Part shown: one piece after another, positions 32,101-42,300 of the stretch
Position numbering within the stretch: position 1 is the stretch's first letter
Layout: each line of letters begins with the position of its first letter
Assembly: GCA_945859605.1 (NCBI GenBank)
Contig: OX243819.1
Span: 5,409,507-5,473,506, forward strand
Source: Lumbricus rubellus
Taxonomy: Eukaryota; Annelida; Clitellata; Crassiclitellata; Lumbricidae
Reading direction: 5' to 3'
DNA length: 64,000 nucleotides
The notes under the pieces: generated by a model
Seen by the model: only the letters and a program-made list of their open reading frames with translations
The model's database searches: none
What the model was told of the DNA's origin: nothing
Translations under genes and position numbers: made by a program

Positions 32101-33281
32101 AGACAGCGTTGCGTTGAAGGAGGAGGAGGAGGAGGAGGAGGGGGCGATAATGGGTGTGGAACGGCTGGCTGCTGCTGCTGTTGGAGTTCACTTGTCACTT
32201 GGTAGACCTGCTGAGGAATTACTTGAAGATTATGTGCCAATGATGGACTGTGGACTATTTGGAGACCATTAAGATTCAGAACTTGCTGTGTCATTGGCGG
32301 CCCAGCCGTCGATGGCTGGAGATTCTTCTTCATCTGTGATGAGGCGTGAGAAGCTGAGATCAGATTGCTTGCATATGAGTCATAGGGTAAGATACTGTTC
32401 ATTGTGATACTGCTTAGATCTGGCTGCTTCAGCTGTGATGGGTCCATGCTTGACTGATCGTACAAGTCATAAGATGAAGTCTGGACATTATGCTGCTGTG
32501 AGTAGTTGTTTGTATTGTCATTTGCTGCAGCAACAGGAGATCCTGGCTCATTTGGCATAGCTTCATAACCATCCTGCATTGCATCAACATCATCTAACCA
32601 ACCAGCTTTACCATACTTACATGCATATGCATCAGTGTCATAGGAAGTGATAGCCGGTTCATTATTCTGCATGAAAAGGAAGCTGCCGCCATTTTCTGTC
32701 GACCCAACTAGGCCTCCAAACTTTTCAGAGACAGTAGAGATCGGTGGCAACGGCTGAAACGGAGTAAGTGTGGCATACGTCGTCTGACTATAGCAAGGAC
32801 TTAATCTTCCATTTTGTGCAATATTGCGCCTATAGTTATGTACTAGCTTCTGCGACTTTCCATCCTGCACTGCCTCGCTGGCAACAGACGACTTTATTGC
32901 ATCCACAACAGACGAACAAGTTACGCTACGCTCTGACGACAGACCCATCTGCGAAGAACGGTTCAACAACATCAGATCTTCTTCCCCCTCCTCCTCCTCC
33001 TCCTCCTCCTCCTTTTCCTCGTCATCTGGAGAACAACGGTTGCTCGTCTCATGGACAACAATGTCTCGCGGAATTATTCCGGTCACATTCGGCAGCTGAC
33101 AGCTCTTCTTATCCGAGAAGGAGGATGTTTGACACAGATTTGGATCCGAGTGTTGTTGTTGTTGCTGATGCTGCCGTCGCCGAATTGCTATAAATTCACC
33201 ATCTACGCCGACAGTTGATTTAGTTTCGTCGTTCGACGCTTGAGGCGCTAATCGATTCAATACGGTGGTCGACTTTTCCAT
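25752..33281 (-). CDS. onecut: onecut/HNF6-family CUT-homeodomain transcription factor
   Basis: Two exons, 33281-31754 and 26182-25752, give 652 residues plus stop. The donor (CTAACAG|GTAAAC) and acceptor (GATGCATAG) have matching phase 1. A single CUT domain spans about residues 432-509 (YSIPQAVFAQRILGRSQGTL, NPKPWSKLKSGRETFRRMW). The homeodomain spans about 549-610 and has the onecut-specific Phe48/Met50 recognition helix (VVNFFMNARRR). The one-CUT architecture with Phe48/Met50 separates it from CUX and SATB proteins. Family members are nuclear DNA-binding regulators of neural, photoreceptor and endoderm genes in bilaterians. The N-terminal 430 residues are low-complexity, with glutamine, glutamate, proline and serine runs. 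The linker carries His4-Gln10, and the C-terminus an aspartate run of 16. ATG 33281 is the first in frame. The 5.6 kb intron contains an assembly gap. Confidence 0.95.
26990..27126. repeat. 26-bp minisatellite, about 5 copies
   Basis: The unit is CCCCCGTCAACGACTGCACT plus CAGATT, nearly identical between copies, followed by a short (GTC)n run. It lies in the onecut intron. Confidence 0.95.
27200..28280. other. onecut intron sequence, nothing recognised
   Basis: Unique-looking AT-rich intronic DNA. No conserved exon, RNA gene or complete mobile element seen on either strand. Confidence 0.4.
28322..29043 (-). mobile_element. CR1/L2-like LINE, reverse-transcriptase C-terminal part
   Basis: The - strand frame from 29070 to 28384 (228 codons) reads LGVVLDSSLTFTEHISNVTR, SRIDYCNALLIGLP, LNSAARLIARLPKYSHISTF, LHWLPLRARTQFKILTLV and AQSRSFVSIGPSLWNAL: the C-terminal part of a CR1/L2-clade reverse transcriptase, uninterrupted. 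It ends with the tail AGAGGCGCTTTATAAATG and (ATACA)n. Comparison with the second copy of the surrounding segment (29769 onward), which lacks it, defines the insertion site between CACACATAT and GGCGCCCTC. Confidence 0.9.
29387..29569. mobile_element. hAT-like element left part, runs into gap
   Basis: It begins CAGGGGTGTCAAACCTTTTT, a hAT-style end, directly after GTGTAGAA (29379-29386). It contains a repeated word GGCGGGCCAGTGTGAACATC. The right end is lost in the run of N. Confidence 0.6.
29570..29769. other. assembly gap of 200 N
   Basis: Exactly 200 N, a size that usually marks a gap of unknown length in a scaffold. It lies inside the onecut intron, so no exon is known to be lost. Confidence 0.99.
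30164..30517. mobile_element. hAT-type MITE, 354 bp, with 8-bp TSD
   Basis: The ends CAGTGGTTCCCAACCTTTT and GGTTGGGAACCGCTG are inverted repeats. The target duplication GTGTAGAA is at 30156-30163 and 30518-30525. Internal CGGGCCAC words repeat near both ends. A right-end fragment of a related element lies at about 57246-57333. Confidence 0.85.
30530..31120. other. onecut intron sequence, nothing recognised
   Basis: Unique-looking intronic DNA with no conserved exon or recognisable element. Confidence 0.35.
31125..31635 (+). mobile_element. Helitron, 3'-truncated
   Basis: It starts with TCTATATAAATAAAAATGTA after an A, the same 5' end as the element at 6605. It continues through TTCATCTTTTTTGAG..., CTATCCGCTGTCAGGAAGGG and a GGGAGG-rich run shared with 41950-42416, then stops without the hairpin and CTAG end. 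It ends about 115 bp from the donor site of onecut exon 1. Confidence 0.7.
31754..33281 (-). CDS. onecut: onecut exon 1: N-terminal region and CUT domain
   Basis: The exon holds 509 codons plus one base. It begins MEKSTTVLNRLAPQASNDET and ends with the CUT domain (...WLKEPEKMRMSQLRLT). Low-complexity segments include Gln5 near residue 40, a 16-residue acidic run (DDEEKEEEEEEEEGEE), Gln4 in ELQQQQ and Pro9. The residues just before CUT contain a perfect 15-bp tandem duplication giving EINTREINTRE. Confidence 0.95.
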
Positions 33282-33520
33282 CGATATATCGTAATTAAGG
33301 CAATCGTCAGTCGATAGCAGACGCTCTCAGCACTAATATCCCGCCCAGGCTAGCAGGATGATTGCAACTCAGTGTGATATTCGCTTCTGTTATTGATTTA
33401 CTATTAGCCTTAAGCCTTAATATAAGAGGCTAAGAAGAGGTACCGAATCAATTCATGGTCGGCCATTTTTAAATACGTCCAGCGCCCTCTCTGCCATCCA
33501 ACGGGCAGCCACCGTCCGAC

Positions 33521-33529
33521 GCATGCGCA
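33521..33529. promoter_or_regulatory. NRF1-like site GCATGCGCA
   Basis: A GCATGCGCA word in GC-richer DNA about 240 bp upstream of the onecut start codon, in the head-to-head interval with the WDR4-like gene. NRF1 sites of this form mark many animal promoters. Which gene it serves is not decided by the sequence. Confidence 0.35.
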
Positions 33530-33931
33530 GAATACTCTGACAGTTTTAGTCTGACAGTCCCAGTCTTAGGCCTATAAGTATATTCATCGAGAGATAGTCT
33601 GATCCCAGCTTCGTTATTAATTTTGAAGGCCTCCAGTGCTATTTTCATATACTACAAGCTTGCAACTAATAGTTTTGGTGTTTGATCGTAGTCGTAATCC
33701 CCAAACTTCTAAAGCGCCACTCGAAAGCCAAGCGCTGGGCACCAGCTTATTCACGAGCGCTGCGTTGAGTCACAATTTTAAAGAGCGTCCGTAGGCCTAC
33801 GTAAGAATAGTCCAAATTAATTAGAGATTGAGGTTCTGGTCGGTTGCCATAGGATCAAAGTGGGCGGAACCGATAAGGTGGCTGTCGTCTGGGTCGAGAA
33901 TTGGAAGGTGGAGGATCAGCAGGTGGGAAGG

Positions 33932-33934
<3 letters not shown>

Positions 33935-33982
<48 letters not shown>
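33935..33982. repeat. (TA)n microsatellite
   Basis: An uninterrupted TA run of about 48 bp, followed by CACACAGGGTGGCGCAAAAT, which resembles a mariner terminal repeat fragment. Confidence 0.95.
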
Positions 33983-33989
<7 letters not shown>

Positions 33990-34114
33990 GGGTGGCGCAA
34001 AATAAACCGGATTATTAGTTTTGTCCTCGCTGATTTCGTCCCAGCAATGCATGCGGTCAGAACTTCTTTCAAATGTTCAATATCTCAATTTCTCTGCCTG
34101 TAGACAAGCTGCTG

Positions 34115-34290
34115 AAGCATTCCCCAGATCGAATAGCGCGGGCCGTGGTTCGATTCCCGAAGATGGCTAATTCAGATCTCGAGATTCAAAATCTCGGGCT
34201 AGCACGGTCCGTCCACGGGGACCTAAATGGCGTGGGCCGCGTGGCGACACTAATCATCTTTGATATGGCAGTGTCGTTAAACGTGTAACA
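34115..34290 (+). mobile_element. possible tRNA-derived SINE
   Basis: It has a pol III B-box (GGTTCGATTCCCG at 34147) with an upstream CGAATAGCGCGGGCCGT segment, followed by GGCGACACTAATCATC and CAGTGTCGTTAAAC. The A-box is poor and there is no second copy in the window to define ends. Confidence 0.35.
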
Positions 34291-34752
34291 AATGTGTCAG
34301 CGTACACTCCGAGTAAAGTTCGAACCAGGTACAGATCGTCCCTGCAGAGCAGTTGTGGAAAACGTTTAGTGAATCCTGCTTATCATCGCTCACAGTCGCA
34401 TGTGTACTATTTGTGTGGTGTAATTTATTTGTATGCGACTCGTGTATCTGCGGTGCAATTTAAACATGGTCACTTTGTTGATGAGCGAGAAATATGTAGT
34501 GTTCAGCAGCTGTCAAAACTGCCTGCTGGCGTATGAAATTTTGTAAGTAATTTTTGTTGTGTGAATATATCAATTGAAGACCTTCGACAAGACGGTTCGA
34601 TAAATCCCGCTTCTGTTTCGTCAGCAAATATTTTTGGTTAGGCACTGGCTACGGAACCGTCCGGACGGTGCCGTATTTTCTTTTCTACGGAACCGTGTGG
34701 AAGAGGCGAAGACCGCAGGGGGGAGAAGGTAGTTGATGTTAGCAGTTGATGG

Positions 34753-35190
34753 GGCCTAAAAAAAAAAATGCTGTGTTTCCGGTAACAGAGCTAAAAAAAA
34801 TTGGGTAGGTAGGTCGGAAAATATTTTTATTTTGTAAAATATTTTTATGCAGTGACTATCCGAAAAAGTATACCCCACTAGTCTTTTTTGCACGCTGAAA
34901 CAAAGTACGTGTTCTAAGCAAGTATAAACTGCCTATTTCCCGACTGTCTGCACCTAAAACAGCTCTAGAAACAGTCCTATTAATTTCATTTTGTTGACAA
35001 CTCTTATGTTATGTCAATACAAATGTTAAAAAAATATTTTTTGAAAAAAAATTTAAATTTTTTTGGGAAAATTTTTTTTTTTTTTTTTTAAATATTTTTT
35101 TTAATAAAAATTTTTTACAAAAATATTTGGGTCGCGGCCGTAAAAATGGGTCGGTCGCGTTACCGGAAACACAACACTTTTTTTTTTACG
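34753..35190. mobile_element. Harbinger-like MITE, nested, related to 41420-41856
   Basis: It shares with 41420-41856, in inverse orientation, the end GTGTTTCCGGTAAC behind a poly-A/T stretch, the words GGTAGGTAGGTCGGAAAATA and CAGACAGTCGGGAAATAGGC (in complement), and a long homopolymeric A/T centre. A TAA duplication is not evident for this copy. Confidence 0.7.
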
Positions 35191-35240
35191 CCCGGTCAAG
35201 CTATTAGGCTAGCTTGGCCAACAACTGCTAAACAAGCAAC

Positions 35241-35425
35241 GCAAAAATCTTAAGAATCTAATGACGACACTAACCCTAACACTAACCCTAACCGACCCTC
35301 ACGACGCAAAAATCATAAGAATCTAATGACAACACTAACCCTAACCGACCCTCACGACGCAAAAATCTTAAGAATCTAATGACGACACTAACCCTAACAC
35401 TAACCCTAACCGACCCTCACGACGC
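35241..35425. repeat. tandem repeat with telomere-like CCCTAA motifs
   Basis: Three copies of a 50-65 bp unit contain AAAATC.TAAGAATCTAATG, then one or two ACTAACCCTAAC words, then CGACCCTCACGACGC. The CCCTAA words match the animal telomere repeat, but each unit holds only one or two, so this is not a telomere. Confidence 0.85.
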
Positions 35426-36263
35426 GAAACCTTATACCCTATACGCGAACGACACCTAGGTCTTCTATGTTATAACCATGCTTAAATTTAACGACAAAGA
35501 GCGCTAAAGTGAGACATAATTACCTGTGCAAAATGTTCCTCCATACGTAGGGTCATTTGTAAGACATTTTAAACGTTTTACATTGCAATTCGTCTAAAAT
35601 CGTGAGACCCTGCGTGTCGCACGTGCTGTTCACAGTAGGCTACTGTTTACAAAGGGATGGGCATAAATTGTACTCGACAACCTCCTCCCCTACGGTCTTC
35701 GACTCTTCCACATTGTTTTCCGCTAACCTGATTGGCCGACGGGTGTTAGTGCGAATGGTAGCTCCATAAGTGTTGGACGGTTCCGTAGAAAAAAAATTAC
35801 GGCACCGTCCGGACGGTTCCGTAGCCAGTGCGTTTTGGTTATTATGACTGACGGCTCGGTAGAACGTAAACGGTATGGCCACCAAAGATAGGTGCAGAAT
35901 ACAGCGGCCTGACATACGGCGATCGATAGCCCAATATTTCCGCGATCTATAGGCCAATGTTTTCGCCAAAGTAAGTAAGTAAAAATACCATGAAAAGTGT
36001 ATTTTCAGAAATATTAATATGCTTAAATAAGCTAAAGAACACAACAAAATCGATTGACCTCAACACATTGGCCGCCAGGAACAAGATATCTCGCGCTTTA
36101 ACCACGACATCACGCGTTTAACCGCGAGATCTCGCGGTTCGCGGTTAGACGCAATTGTTTAATTTGATAAGCGTTTAATCTAACCGCTACAAGAGGTTCT
36201 GCAAATGATCGGCCACTTCACACTGCTAGACACTGTGATGTCATGTCTAATTTTCTTTACTAG

Positions 36264-36326
36264 ATCTGGAAAGAAACTTTCTCTTGAGGTGCCAAAGGAT
36301 CTTCGTGAACTGGAAAAAGCAAAAGG
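36264..36326 (+). CDS. wdr4: WDR4-like exon: first supported coding exon
   Basis: The acceptor is TTCTTTACTAG and the donor is GTATGC. The exon encodes [20 protein letters not shown]. The assignment rests on splice phase and position, since this charged loop is poorly conserved. Skipping the donor gives an open frame to 36399, so an unspliced reading is the alternative. Confidence 0.55.
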
Positions 36327-39300
36327 GTATGCTCTTGTTAAACTAATTTCTCAAGTTAATGCTGACAAAGAGTCCGGTAATTTTGCTGAATATGTTTAGT
36401 GCCTTTGCCTCTCACTCTATTTATCTCTCTTGTTCTTCAAGCTTCATAGCTATCAATTATCTAGCTCTTGGATGGATTCCAGTTAGTCTGATTATACGAC
36501 CATGTCACGCTGCTCCTCCATGATAATCTCCACTGGCTGCGTATTCCATTCCGCATCAAGTTCAATTTCTGCTTGCTCATTTTTAGAATCATTTTGTTGA
36601 GCTGCGCTCAGTGTTTCATCTAGTTCCACTTCTGCGGGGGGGATGATTCGAGTTTCTGAGGGAGACAGGAAAAACGTTCGTTTTGGGTAGACAGCAACCA
36701 CCTGCTGACACCTTCTGTCGGCCATTTTTACTGACGACCTTTTTAGTTTTGTCAAAAAATTCTGCTGAATATACCATATTCACTACTTCAAAAACTGACA
36801 ACCTTTTTAGTCATTCTCTCAAATTTCCAGATATGTATCATTTGTGGCATTTTTAATCCTTATTTACATGTAAACAAGACCCTTGGGAAAAGGTGAACTT
36901 TCACTTCCTCCCCCCCACCCCCAAGACATCTAGATTAATCTCAGAGTGCTTGTGCAATTGCTGCACTGACACTCGTTCCTTCGTGGTCGGACATTGGCTC
37001 CGTTCATTTATTCATTCATTCATTTCAGGAATTTATATAGCGCCCCTTCAAGAAAAATCCACTCAGAGGCACTCCCAGTCCAACCACGGTGAAAAAAAGT
37101 TTTAAGAAGGCTGTAAAACACTGATGAGTCAACCCTAGGCAACAAGCTCATCTCCAACATATGAGAGGACTTGTCTGCGCGTGCAAAATGTGCTTCATCA
37201 GCATCGGGCTTTCTTGGCCGCTGGTCATCGATGCTGGAACAGACTTCCTTCTGCTATTAGATTGGCCGACTCGCTTTAATCTTTGCCAAATTCACATTTG
37301 TTCTCTAGGGCTTATCACACCTGTAGTTTGTTGTTTTATGAGGCACTCTTGTAATGGCCGTGTTCTGGCGCTATATAAATTACCATGATTATTTTCACCT
37401 CTACTTTTTTTGTCCTTTCTTTGTGAGATTCTTTGTAAGAAGCACATAAGCAGAAAACACAGTGACCGAATACACTTATATGCAATTACACATTACCATT
37501 TTATCACTCTGTGTCAAACTGTGATTTGCTGAGATGCTTGTTTCTTCAGATCGACTGAGATTGGATCTGATGATCAGATTCTTAGTTGTGCCTTTTCAAC
37601 ATCAGGGAAATATTTTGCTGCCAGTGATGACCTCAAAACATTAGTCATTTGGCATGTCAATGATTCATGGAAACTTATCAGCACAAGGTTAGTTTGCCGG
37701 CATTCTCCAAGCTGTGTCTAAATCTTGAAGTGTCTATAATAGGAATACTGTTAGAGAGTAAAAGTATGTTCAGGAACAGTGGAACATGCTGCTGCTTATA
37801 TATGCATTATCAATAACACACACTGTCACACAGCAACGCTTTGCCTCACAATAATGCCAACTTGACATGAGAAAGTCTCTGTTACATTGATCAATTATGG
37901 TTAATCAAAGCAAGCTGTGTAATGTAGTGCAGCAGTATAATATGCAACATTTTGCAACTAAATTAACCAATTTTCTCACAAAAACTAACAATATATCTCT
38001 CTTGCTTTGGAGGAGATGATGTTTGAGAGTGGATACGTTGAAGACTGGGTAAGGTATTGATCCAAGCAAGTCAGTTTCCAAGCTGCGATAGGCAGTAGAC
38101 TTTCCATGTAGTTTGCTATGGACAAGTCTTAAGTCAGAATAGACTTGAGTTTTATTTAATGGAAACAATGTTCCTATCAGAGTCTTGTGAATTAGCATTA
38201 GGATGGTCATTGGTCATGATAAGAAGTCCATGATCTGTTATCGGGTGCATCTCTAATCACATTGATGTCAGGCTTTGTGCTTGTACGATCAAGGACCGTG
38301 CTGCATCCTGAACTGCTGAATTATATATACCAAGCACCCAGACAGCAGCGTGTGGTAACGCCGCATCAAGCGTTGCTTGTTACTGAACATTCGAATGATG
38401 TCCAGTACCATGGCGCTCTACGTCATCACCATCATGCACTTTGACAAAGCTGGAACTGACCCAGCACGTAAATCAATTTCCATAACTTGAGAACTGAAGC
38501 GAAGATCATACCCATACTCTCCAGGGGTGGTAGTTATGAGACAGCGTACTTCTTATTTCCAGCTTAAATCTGGCCTACTTTGGAATAATGAGTTATAACA
38601 CTAATTTGGGTCAGGCGCAATCCTTTATTCTGTGAATAAGTCTTCGCCGATTCTGGAGCAGGTGCAGGTCTCTATTCTCTAATATGGCGTCAGGCATGGC
38701 TCGAAACTCGCCGCATTCAACCACATTTTACACGTCGAAACATGTTTAAGAGGTCTGCAATGAACTCGTCTCCTTCGCCGACAGCGAACTTTATATTGGC
38801 TTTTATTTTCGCATATTAAAATTTGGCTAAATGCCCTAGGATATTTCATTCGAAGTGCCGCATCACAGTAAGCCTGCTAAATCGTGGGTTGTTTACCTAA
38901 CTCAACCACTCTTTTATTTCTTGTAATTAACTTGTTCTAACTAACAACAACCTTTAAGCTCATAGTGAATCCATAATAAATTAAACACATGTTACGTGAA
39001 ACTTGACAGTTCGAGAAACCAACAAGATATAGCTCCCTTAAGGATCTTAATTCGGCGACCGCAAGCTGAATTTGTTAGGGTTTCATATGTCCCTGACATC
39101 GCTGTACCCTTAAAGACCTTTCACTTTCTCATTATGTAATTTTCTTTCTATACCTTTGTAACTAACTCTCACATGTAGCGTACCCTAGTCACACCTCATA
39201 ATTTGGTGTTTATATGTAATATTGAATCGTTTTCGTTTGAAGCCGTCATTTAATCTTTACTTGCTTACTCCTCATCGGGAATGATCTTATATAAATGGAG

Positions 39301-42300
39301 ATTGCACATGCACGACAATAAACCTACAAATCTATGACCACCGCCTTAAGCCCAGACTAAGTATTCTAAGAATTGTGCCTGCTAATGAATTCCATACAAG
39401 TGTAAGATTTATTATTCTGAGAATACTTATTCACAGATTGGCCTCTAAACCTAGCACAGTGTACGCCAGTCTCATGACTACCGCTCCAGGTGGATTGTAT
39501 TTAAGTTTGACTTACAGTCGGAAAATACAGTATGACATTAGCTTTAGTTTTTCAAGCTGCTGTGGAAATTGATTCGCTGAGTCAGTTCCAGTTTTGTCTT
39601 AATGCGTGGAACTTTTAGATCTGCAGATACAAGCGCAAATTAAATGAACTTTGAACTTGTAGTAGATCATGCTGAAAATAGCTGTAAACAATATGATGAC
39701 ATTTTGTTATCATTCCTTTGTCTGGTTTATTAAAAATGCTATTCGAATGTTTATTGAACGATAATTGTTTGATTAGGTCATTGCCGAGAAGGTCTACAGC
39801 CATAACGTTTGATAAGGCGGAGGTGAATGTTCTGGTTGCGGACAAATCTGGAGATGTTCACTGTTTTCCAATTTTTTCTGCAAATGAGAAGGAAAATATT
39901 GACACTTTGGTGATGGGTCATGTCTCAATGCTTCTTGACTTGGTGAGTTGGATTAGAATTGTTCTTACCAATATATGACCAGTTGATTGCTTTTTAGTCT
40001 TGCTTGTGAACCACTGACTCTCTCTACGTATGGCAGACTTGCATGCAAGACTTAAGACTTCATGATTGAGACAGTGGCCACCAAGACCATGACTACGATG
40101 CATGGCAGAAGGTCTAAGACAGGAAATGTTACTTTACTTTGCTTTCTGAACATCCAATGTTGCAAATTGAGCGATGGAGTTTGTCTGAAGAATTGTCAAA
40201 GTCTAATAACTCATGATGAGTGATTGAGCATCGACCTGACATTTCGTAAACTTGTAACAAGTTGTTCACCGCAGAAACCAATTGAGAATGACACTATTGG
40301 ATGTCATTGTCCACATTGTCATATGACATATTTTGCTTCAATTGGAGCATCCAAGAAACATCCAGAAACTATTTAGACCCCCAGAAATTTGCACCAAAAA
40401 ACTGGAAAAAATGCATACCAAAATGATAAATTTGCGTGAATTTTCTCTATGATTTCATCCCATTCCATGGTAGCCATTTTTATTGTCGCCTAATGGTGTC
40501 ATTGCTATGTTGAATTACCACACACTGCAGTGTTTTTAAGCCAATCAAAACCCAAGTTTAAAAATTATGGCCAGATTTTGCGTGAAAATTGCGTGCGTGC
40601 ATTTGCCATTTTTTTGCGCTGTTGAGCAATACCTGGATTTTTGCTCGTAAATTGCGCAGCGCAAGATTGCTAATTTCTGGGACCCTAGCTATTGAGTTAT
40701 GTCACAGGCTAGATATTGAAGCCATTATAACGCTCTTGAACAAACCACAGAGTTGCACTATGACTGACCAGTGACAATGTGTATACTCACATTACTCAGT
40801 CTGAATTGAGTAGAAGACACAATGCAAAGTAAAATATTTCTAAGGTTTCTGCTTTGCTGAATAAAAGATTTAAACATTGCTTTGTTTGATTATTTCATGC
40901 TCAGTAGAATATTGTGCATTATTTATTGATGATTGTAGAAATTATGTGGTACCGATAAGTTTTTGGTGACATGTGACAGAGATGAGAAAATTAGGGTCAG
41001 TCATTACCCGAATGCCTACAACATTCAATCGTTTTGCCTCGGACATACTGAGTGAGTGCGGGCGTTTCTTTTTTAGACAAGTTTTCTCTCTATGTTTTGG
41101 GGCTTTTATAGAGTGCAGTTTAAGAACCTGTCAAAGTGATATGGTTTAAAACAGCGGTGCGCAACCTGCGGCAGCTGTGAGATGGAGAACTGGTGGCCGT
41201 GGGAGCACGACCTAACTGTAATGTATTGGCGGTCGTGTACAGTGTACACAATCTTGATCCATTGTTTTAAAACTGAATGTGTTTGAAAAAATAATAGTTA
41301 TATTTGTCCGTATTCATATCAAGCATAGGATATTATATTGTACGGACACTGTCTGGCAGAGATGACAGTGAGATGGATGGAGAGTGGTCAAAGATATTAA
41401 TAGGGATGTTAAACGATAAGGCGTAAAAAAATTGTTGTGTTTCCGGTAACCCGACCGACCCATTTTTACGGCCGCGACTCAAATATTTTTGTAAAAAAAT
41501 TAATTTTTAAAAAAAATTCCAAAAATTTTTTTTTTAAAAATTAAAAAAAAATTTTTTTTTAATTAAAAAAAAAAAATTTTTTTAACATTTTTATTGACTT
41601 AACATAAGAGACGTCAACAAAATGAAATTAATAGGACTGTTTCTAGAGCAGTTTTAGGTGCAGACAGTCGGGAAATAGGCAGTTTATACTTGCTTAGAAC
41701 ACGTACTTTGTTTCAGCGTGCAACAAAGACTAGTGGGGTATACTTTTTCGGATAGTCACTGCATAAAAATATTTTACAAAATAAAAATATTTTCCGACCT
41801 ACCTACCCAATTTTTTTTAGCTCTGTTACCGGAAACACAACATTTTTTTTTAGGCCTAACCGGAAAACCGGTTATCGGTTCTAAATCCGATAACCAGTTT
41901 TCATAATTGACCAAACGATAATCGTATTATTTTTTATATCATTATTGGGTAAAAGTACTAGGGTGTAGAAACTTTCCAATAGTTTGTTAAGAGTGTTCTC
42001 GGAAACTAACGGAAAGATTGTTTCGAAAATTTTACAAAACCTTCCATTCCAATAGAACCGTGTTGTATTATGCTTTTTTCCAAAAAACGCAATCTTTTCC
42101 ACAAAAAGTGAACTTTGCAATCCGTTCGACCGCCATTTGCAAATTCAACAAAACCGCACGATTCCCAGATTTCAGAAACGCGTTCTCTTGAAACACAGTG
42201 ACCAGACGAAACATGAATGAGGTCGCGTGCCGTGACGTCATAAGCGAGTCGCATAATAATTTCAGTTCATTCAAAAACCAAAGCGGCCTTTCACCATTCT

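Larger units (their letters stand above)
34641..35832. mobile_element. MULE-like element, 1192 bp, with 9-bp TSD
   Basis: Inverted ends GCACTGGCTACGGAACCGTC and its complement (…GGTTCCGTAGCCAGTGC), further palindromic inside (CCGTCCGGACGG). The 9-bp duplication TTTTGGTTA lies at 34632-34640 and 35833-35841, as expected for Mutator-like transposition. It contains a Harbinger-like insertion and a CCCTAA-rich tandem repeat. No transposase seen. It separates the onecut promoter from the first supported WDR4 exon. Confidence 0.8.

Noticed and set aside
32768..33193. 141-codon + strand frame
   Set aside because: It is antisense to onecut exon 1, which has clear CUT-domain homology.
36492..36755. 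87-codon - strand frame ([20 protein letters not shown]...)
   Set aside because: Protein-like composition, but it lies inside a WDR4 intron on the opposite strand, with no similarity I recognise and no partner exon.
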